64,000 bases of DNA. It comes from Collybiopsis luxurians FD-317 M1. Its lineage: Eukaryota > Basidiomycota > Agaricomycetes > Agaricales > Omphalotaceae. The stretch is taken from the NCBI GenBank assembly GCA_000827265.1, contig KN834842.1:1-64000 (forward strand), in the 5' to 3' direction. The notes below the pieces were generated by a model. It worked only from the letters and a program-made list of their open reading frames with translations. It had not been told where the DNA came from and did not search any database. A program made the translations under genes and the position numbers. Below, in pieces: positions 60,089-64,000 of the stretch; position 1 is the first letter of the stretch, and every line of letters starts with the position of its first letter.

Positions 60089-63000
60089 ATGCAACCAGGA
60101 AACCACAATGCTCAGGGAAAAGTTAAATTTAAGACTGGACGCTTCTCCAGGTTGCTGCGACCCGCAAAATCATTGTTCAATCGATCTCCAAGTCCTGACC
60201 CACGTAGCACCGTAGCAGGATCCACTGTAGAAAAGTCTGCAGAGTGTTCTTATCAGCCCGATATACACGTAGCTGGTTCTTCAAATTCTGCAGTCCTCGG
60301 ACATTCTGGGGCGACGAATGAGCCTGTTGAAAGTGAGTCTCAAGAGAGTTCTGTCAACTTTAGTCCACAGTTGGCTGAGCGTGAAAGCCTAGATCCTTAT
60401 GAAAATGTGGTGACCCAATTTCAGCCAGATTCCATGAACCGCCGAGCTGCTGGGATAGCTGGCACTGCATTCAATCTTCTCAAACAGGCTCTTAACATTA
60501 CCAAAGAGCTCTCCGACGGATTTCCTCCTTTGAAGGGCGCGCTCGCCGGAATCCTGATAATTATGGACTATATCGAGGCAAGTTTGGCTTTCTTTATATC
60601 CCTGTCCACGAGCATCGATCTTATATGTTCTAACTTCTATCAGACCGTGGACGACATACAGACAAATTTTGGAAAGCTGGCCTCACGAATCGACGCGTTG
60701 AATTCTGTGTTGTCGCAATATACGAACAAGAATGTCGAGCTACCACCATCCATTCGGACCAGACTGGACCAGTTTTCAACGTAAGGAACAGACCTTTGTT
60801 TTTCAATTCCACCTTCATGTGACTTGTTGAAACAGCGCGCTGAGCATCCAAAGTAATGCAATTAACGGACTGATTCAACGTGGAGCTTTCAGGCGTACTC
60901 TTACGGTTGCGAGTGACTCTCAGGAAATTGTATCGATGATACGGACTCTTGCTACGCTCATAGATATCCTCGCTGTGTGTCTTCTTATTCCAATTTCTAC
61001 TGCTATTGACTTCAGATACTTCCCAGCTTGATACGGCGCTCAATACAGACGTCAACGTTGAAAAAATTCGTTCTGTAATGTTATCGTTTTAATCGGTTTT
61101 TCCGGAATTTTCACGCTGACAAATCCATATTGCAGCAACTCGGTGACCTCTATTAAATATAGTAAAGAAGATGTTTGTTCTTATCAGGAATACTAGACAA
61201 CCTCGCAAAAGACGTCAAAAATGCTAAAGACGAAGATGTGAACAGTGAGTTATGTTCAGAAAAAAAATCCTCACAGAGCGTTCTCACATGATAATAGTCG
61301 ATAACCTTCTCCCGGTTAAAAAAGCCCTTTGTGATCCAAAAGGATATCCTGAGGAATATAAATGCTGTCTACCTGGTACTCGGGAGGATGCACTATTTAA
61401 TGCTCTCAGCGATATCCAAGAGGCAATCGAATCCGGAACCAATCACACATTCTGGCTTACCGGAGTGGCAGGAAGTGGAAAATCAACACTCTCTACGAGC
61501 CTTGTCGCCGCGCTTCGTGATAAAGGCTTCACTGTGGCCAGCTTCTTTTGCAAGCGTGATCAGGTCCGTCTTGAAAACGCAAGCAAAAACAAACATCGAT
61601 TAATCTTTTGTCACAGGCGGATAGAAGAGATCCTCGCCGTGTAATTCCAACTCTTTCATGGTATCTCGCCTCTCAGTTCCCCGAGTTTCGCACAAACTTG
61701 AATCCGGTTTTGAATCGGAAAGCATTGCCCACCCACCCTTCTGATCAAATGGATACTTTTCTATTAAAGCCACTCCAGTCCCTTCTCGGATCACCTAAAA
61801 TTGTCCTCTTAATTGATGCTTTGGATGAGAGTGATGACACCTCTCGTCCTCTTCTAGTTGACGCTTTCGTTCAACATGCAGCCGTCTTTCCGAAAGGAGT
61901 ATGCGTTATACTCGTTAGCCGGAAGGCTCGAGATCTAAAAAAGAAACTCGAATCGCTGCCTATCCTTCTTGATCTAGATAGACATCTCCACGATCCTAGT
62001 GCAGACCACGATATTCGACTCTATCTAGAGGACAGATTAAGAGATATCCGAGAGCAGCAGGAAGAGGAACCAAATTGGCCCTCTGAATTTGAGGTATCGA
62101 GACTCACAAGACGCGCTGACGGGCTTTTCATCTGGGCCGTCATCGCCTGCAACTTTATTGAACAACCAAGTTGTCGGGAAGAGCTTTCTCGTTTGCTCCA
62201 AACTAACGCAGCCGTTGGTATCGACGATCTCTATGCTCACACTCTCGGATCTGAATTCTCCAAAGTGCGCGGTAAAGCTGCTTGGTTTGAGGACTATCGC
62301 TCAGTTATGGGCTGCATTATCTGTAGTCTTTCTCCCCTCTCTCCCGCTGACATCGCCTCTTTGATCGGTCGTACTCAGAACGTTATTAATGCTACGCTCA
62401 ACATCCTCCAACCGTTGCTTTTTCGCGACGAACAGGGACACGTTCGTCTCATCCATGCATCCCTGGCAGATTATCTTTTGGCTGAGGATCGTGGCCAGCA
62501 GCTGTGGGTTGCAAATCCGTACCTCCATCTATCGCTTTCTCGAGGCTGTCTCAATTCTCTGATCAAATGCTCTAACCAATTTTCCCACTCATTGGATCTA
62601 ACGACTCTTTCATCTCCTTCGAAATTCGTTCATTTGCTTCCAAGCGACCTACCCTCTCATATCCGATACAGCGCGATATCATGGGCTCAACACCTTGTAC
62701 AAACACAATTAGATACCTCTCAAGCTGCTGAACTTGCCGAAGTTGTTAGAAAGTTTTTGACAACTTCATATCTGACTTGGCTGGAGATTCTTAGTCTACT
62801 TGGCTATGTAACGAACGGTGTACATTCATTGAATCTCCTTTGCTCGTGGGTTGAAGTGCGTATATTGCTCTGTTAACTACCCCGTGATGTCTTCTAATGC
62901 ATATTGTAGATCCATGGAATCCCACTCCGGATTCTTGCATGGGACAGTTACGCCTTCCTTGACACGTTTCGAGTTCCTATTCAACGGAGCGTAGCGCATA

Positions 63001-63947
63001 TCTACATCTCGGCCCTGCCCTTTGCGCCCTCTGGATCTCAAATAGGAGAAATCTATCGCGACCTACTTGATCCAGATGGAAACCTCCTTCCAGTAGTTCG
63101 TTCTGGCTTACCGAAAAAATGGCCTTCAGATGAAGTCGTGCAATCGGTAGAATTCGAGGAATCAACATCAAATCAAAGTCGAATCAATGAACCTGGAAGT
63201 GCGATGCATGGATTTTTAGTCTTTTCACCTGATGGAGTGCTCGTTGCTCATGCGGTAGGGCAGGAACTGCGAGTCTGGGAAACTCAAGAAGGGCGACTTG
63301 TTTGGGGGCCTCATCTTTCATCCTCCAGGATTGAGTCCGTGGAAATCTCCCTGAACAACAGGCTCATTGCATGTGCTGCAATGAGCGCCGACCAACTGAT
63401 CCCTCATGGTATCGAAAATATCGAACTTGTTCCAGAAGAGTTCCTCGAGATCAACGTATTTCCCATTACAGACGGCTTCATGCCCAGGGATTCGCTTTTT
63501 CTTCGAAAAATCAAAGTCGTCTCATCGATTCTGCAATCGGGCCAATTCAAAATAATGAGTTTCTCCTCGGACAGCTCCCAACTGAAGATTTTGGCTGACC
63601 TTTCCTATGACGATCAGATGCAAACATGGAATGTCGAAACGGGCGCCTTGGTTGAGAATTCTTCATGTTACTTTCCAAGTTTATCTTCGACCGCTCGTAC
63701 AGATACGATCGTATTCGAGCATGCGACTGGCTGGTTACTTAATCGTGAAGGTCCTTCTGGCGCACTCGGTTTCATCCCCTGGTATCAGTGGCATGTTACA
63801 ACACTGGATCTTTACCGAAATCATTGCGCGAGTGGATACTATCCTGCTTCCAATACAGCCACGGTAATTTTAGGCGATTGCCCAATCATCATACAGTTTC
63901 CGAAGGGATGGAAGGTCAACTTTATTTATCTCAGTAACGTGGCATAG
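60089..63947 (+). CDS. NACHT NTPase (NLR-like) with N-terminal helical domain and WD-like C-terminus, 1144 aa
   Basis: Model join(60089..60577, 60644..60780, 60836..60978, 61016..61074, 61136..61142, 61188..61244, 61298..61563, 61617..62855, 62910..63947), 1144 aa, in frame. A disordered basic N-terminus leads to a helical bundle (AFNLLKQALNITKELSDGFPPLKG, then DIQTNFGKLASRIDALNS), of the kind seen in Agaricomycete NLRs and compared with MLKL/HeLo-type cell-death domains. A linker ILDNLAKDVKNA and the LPGTRED element precede Walker A GVAGSGKST (about 352) and Walker B IVLLIDALDESD (about 450). A winged-helix-like part with LIHASLADYL follows. The C-terminus has one clear WD-like unit (LVFSPDGVLVAHAVGQELRVWE) and weak others. 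Fungal NLRs sense non-self and trigger defence or cell death. The first intron is GC-AG and is also open in frame; intron 3 is only 37 nt and exon 5 is 7 nt. Confidence 0.85.
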
Positions 63948-64000
63948 CTTACCTTGTCCCAGAATATCCAGTCGGCTAGATATGAGAGAGGTGATAAAAA

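Noticed and set aside
1..64000. CRISPR arrays, bacterial operons, ribosome binding sites, rRNA genes
   Set aside because: Short spliceosomal introns and gene families show a fungal nuclear genome; no spaced direct repeats, Shine-Dalgarno context or rRNA sequence was seen.

Overview
The window looks like nuclear DNA of a filamentous basidiomycete, most likely an Agaricomycete. Coding sequence is broken by many short GT-AG introns of about 45-70 nt, there are no operons, and the recognisable families are typical of mushrooms: hydrophobic-surface-binding (HsbA) proteins, a NACHT/NLR-like protein, an NRPS-like adenylating enzyme, a fungal 2-oxoglutarate oxygenase of the TET/JBP-like type, small secreted Cys-rich proteins, and a RecQ-type helicase carrying a recombinase-like domain. 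All gene models below were spliced by eye; where the exon lengths sum to a multiple of three and the junctions restore family motifs, I say so.

Layout. 0-3 kb: a damaged autophagy gene ATG13 on the minus strand. 6.3-8.75 kb: a GH31 alpha-glucosidase gene, damaged and cut off at its 3' end. 8.75-11.2 kb: AT-rich non-coding DNA with a telomere-like CCCTAA patch. 11.3-27 kb: an accessory block holding an inverted fragment copy of ATG13, a ribonucleotide-reductase small-subunit-like gene that has lost metal ligands, an acidic unknown protein, a TET/JBP-like oxygenase, and a divergent pair made of a Cys/His-rich 461-aa protein and a 1765-aa zinc-finger/tyrosine-recombinase-like/RecQ helicase protein. 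27-30.4 kb: AT-rich DNA with a 353-bp tandem repeat and an assembly gap. 30.5-31.5 kb: a second, direct-orientation fragment of the GH31 gene. The block from about 8.7 to 30.4 kb therefore looks like a composite insertion or rearranged (possibly subtelomere-derived) region with captured gene fragments.

33.6-64 kb is more conventional: an HD-domain oxygenase resembling PhnZ (minus), two tandem HsbA genes, an NRPS-like adenylation enzyme, a 65-aa secreted Cys-rich peptide whose model needs a one-nucleotide exon, a decayed zinc-finger/ubiquitin-like/VWA/E2 (UBC) gene, two small secreted proteins, three related single-pass membrane proteins (two in a tandem segmental duplication, one of which has lost its membrane helix), and a complete NACHT protein at the right edge.

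Functional links are inferred, not shown. The 16.8-27 kb genes resemble the gene content of fungal mobile or subtelomeric elements (DNA-modifying oxygenase, recombinase/helicase). The right half is rich in secreted, cell-surface and NLR-like genes, as expected of a fast-evolving accessory region.
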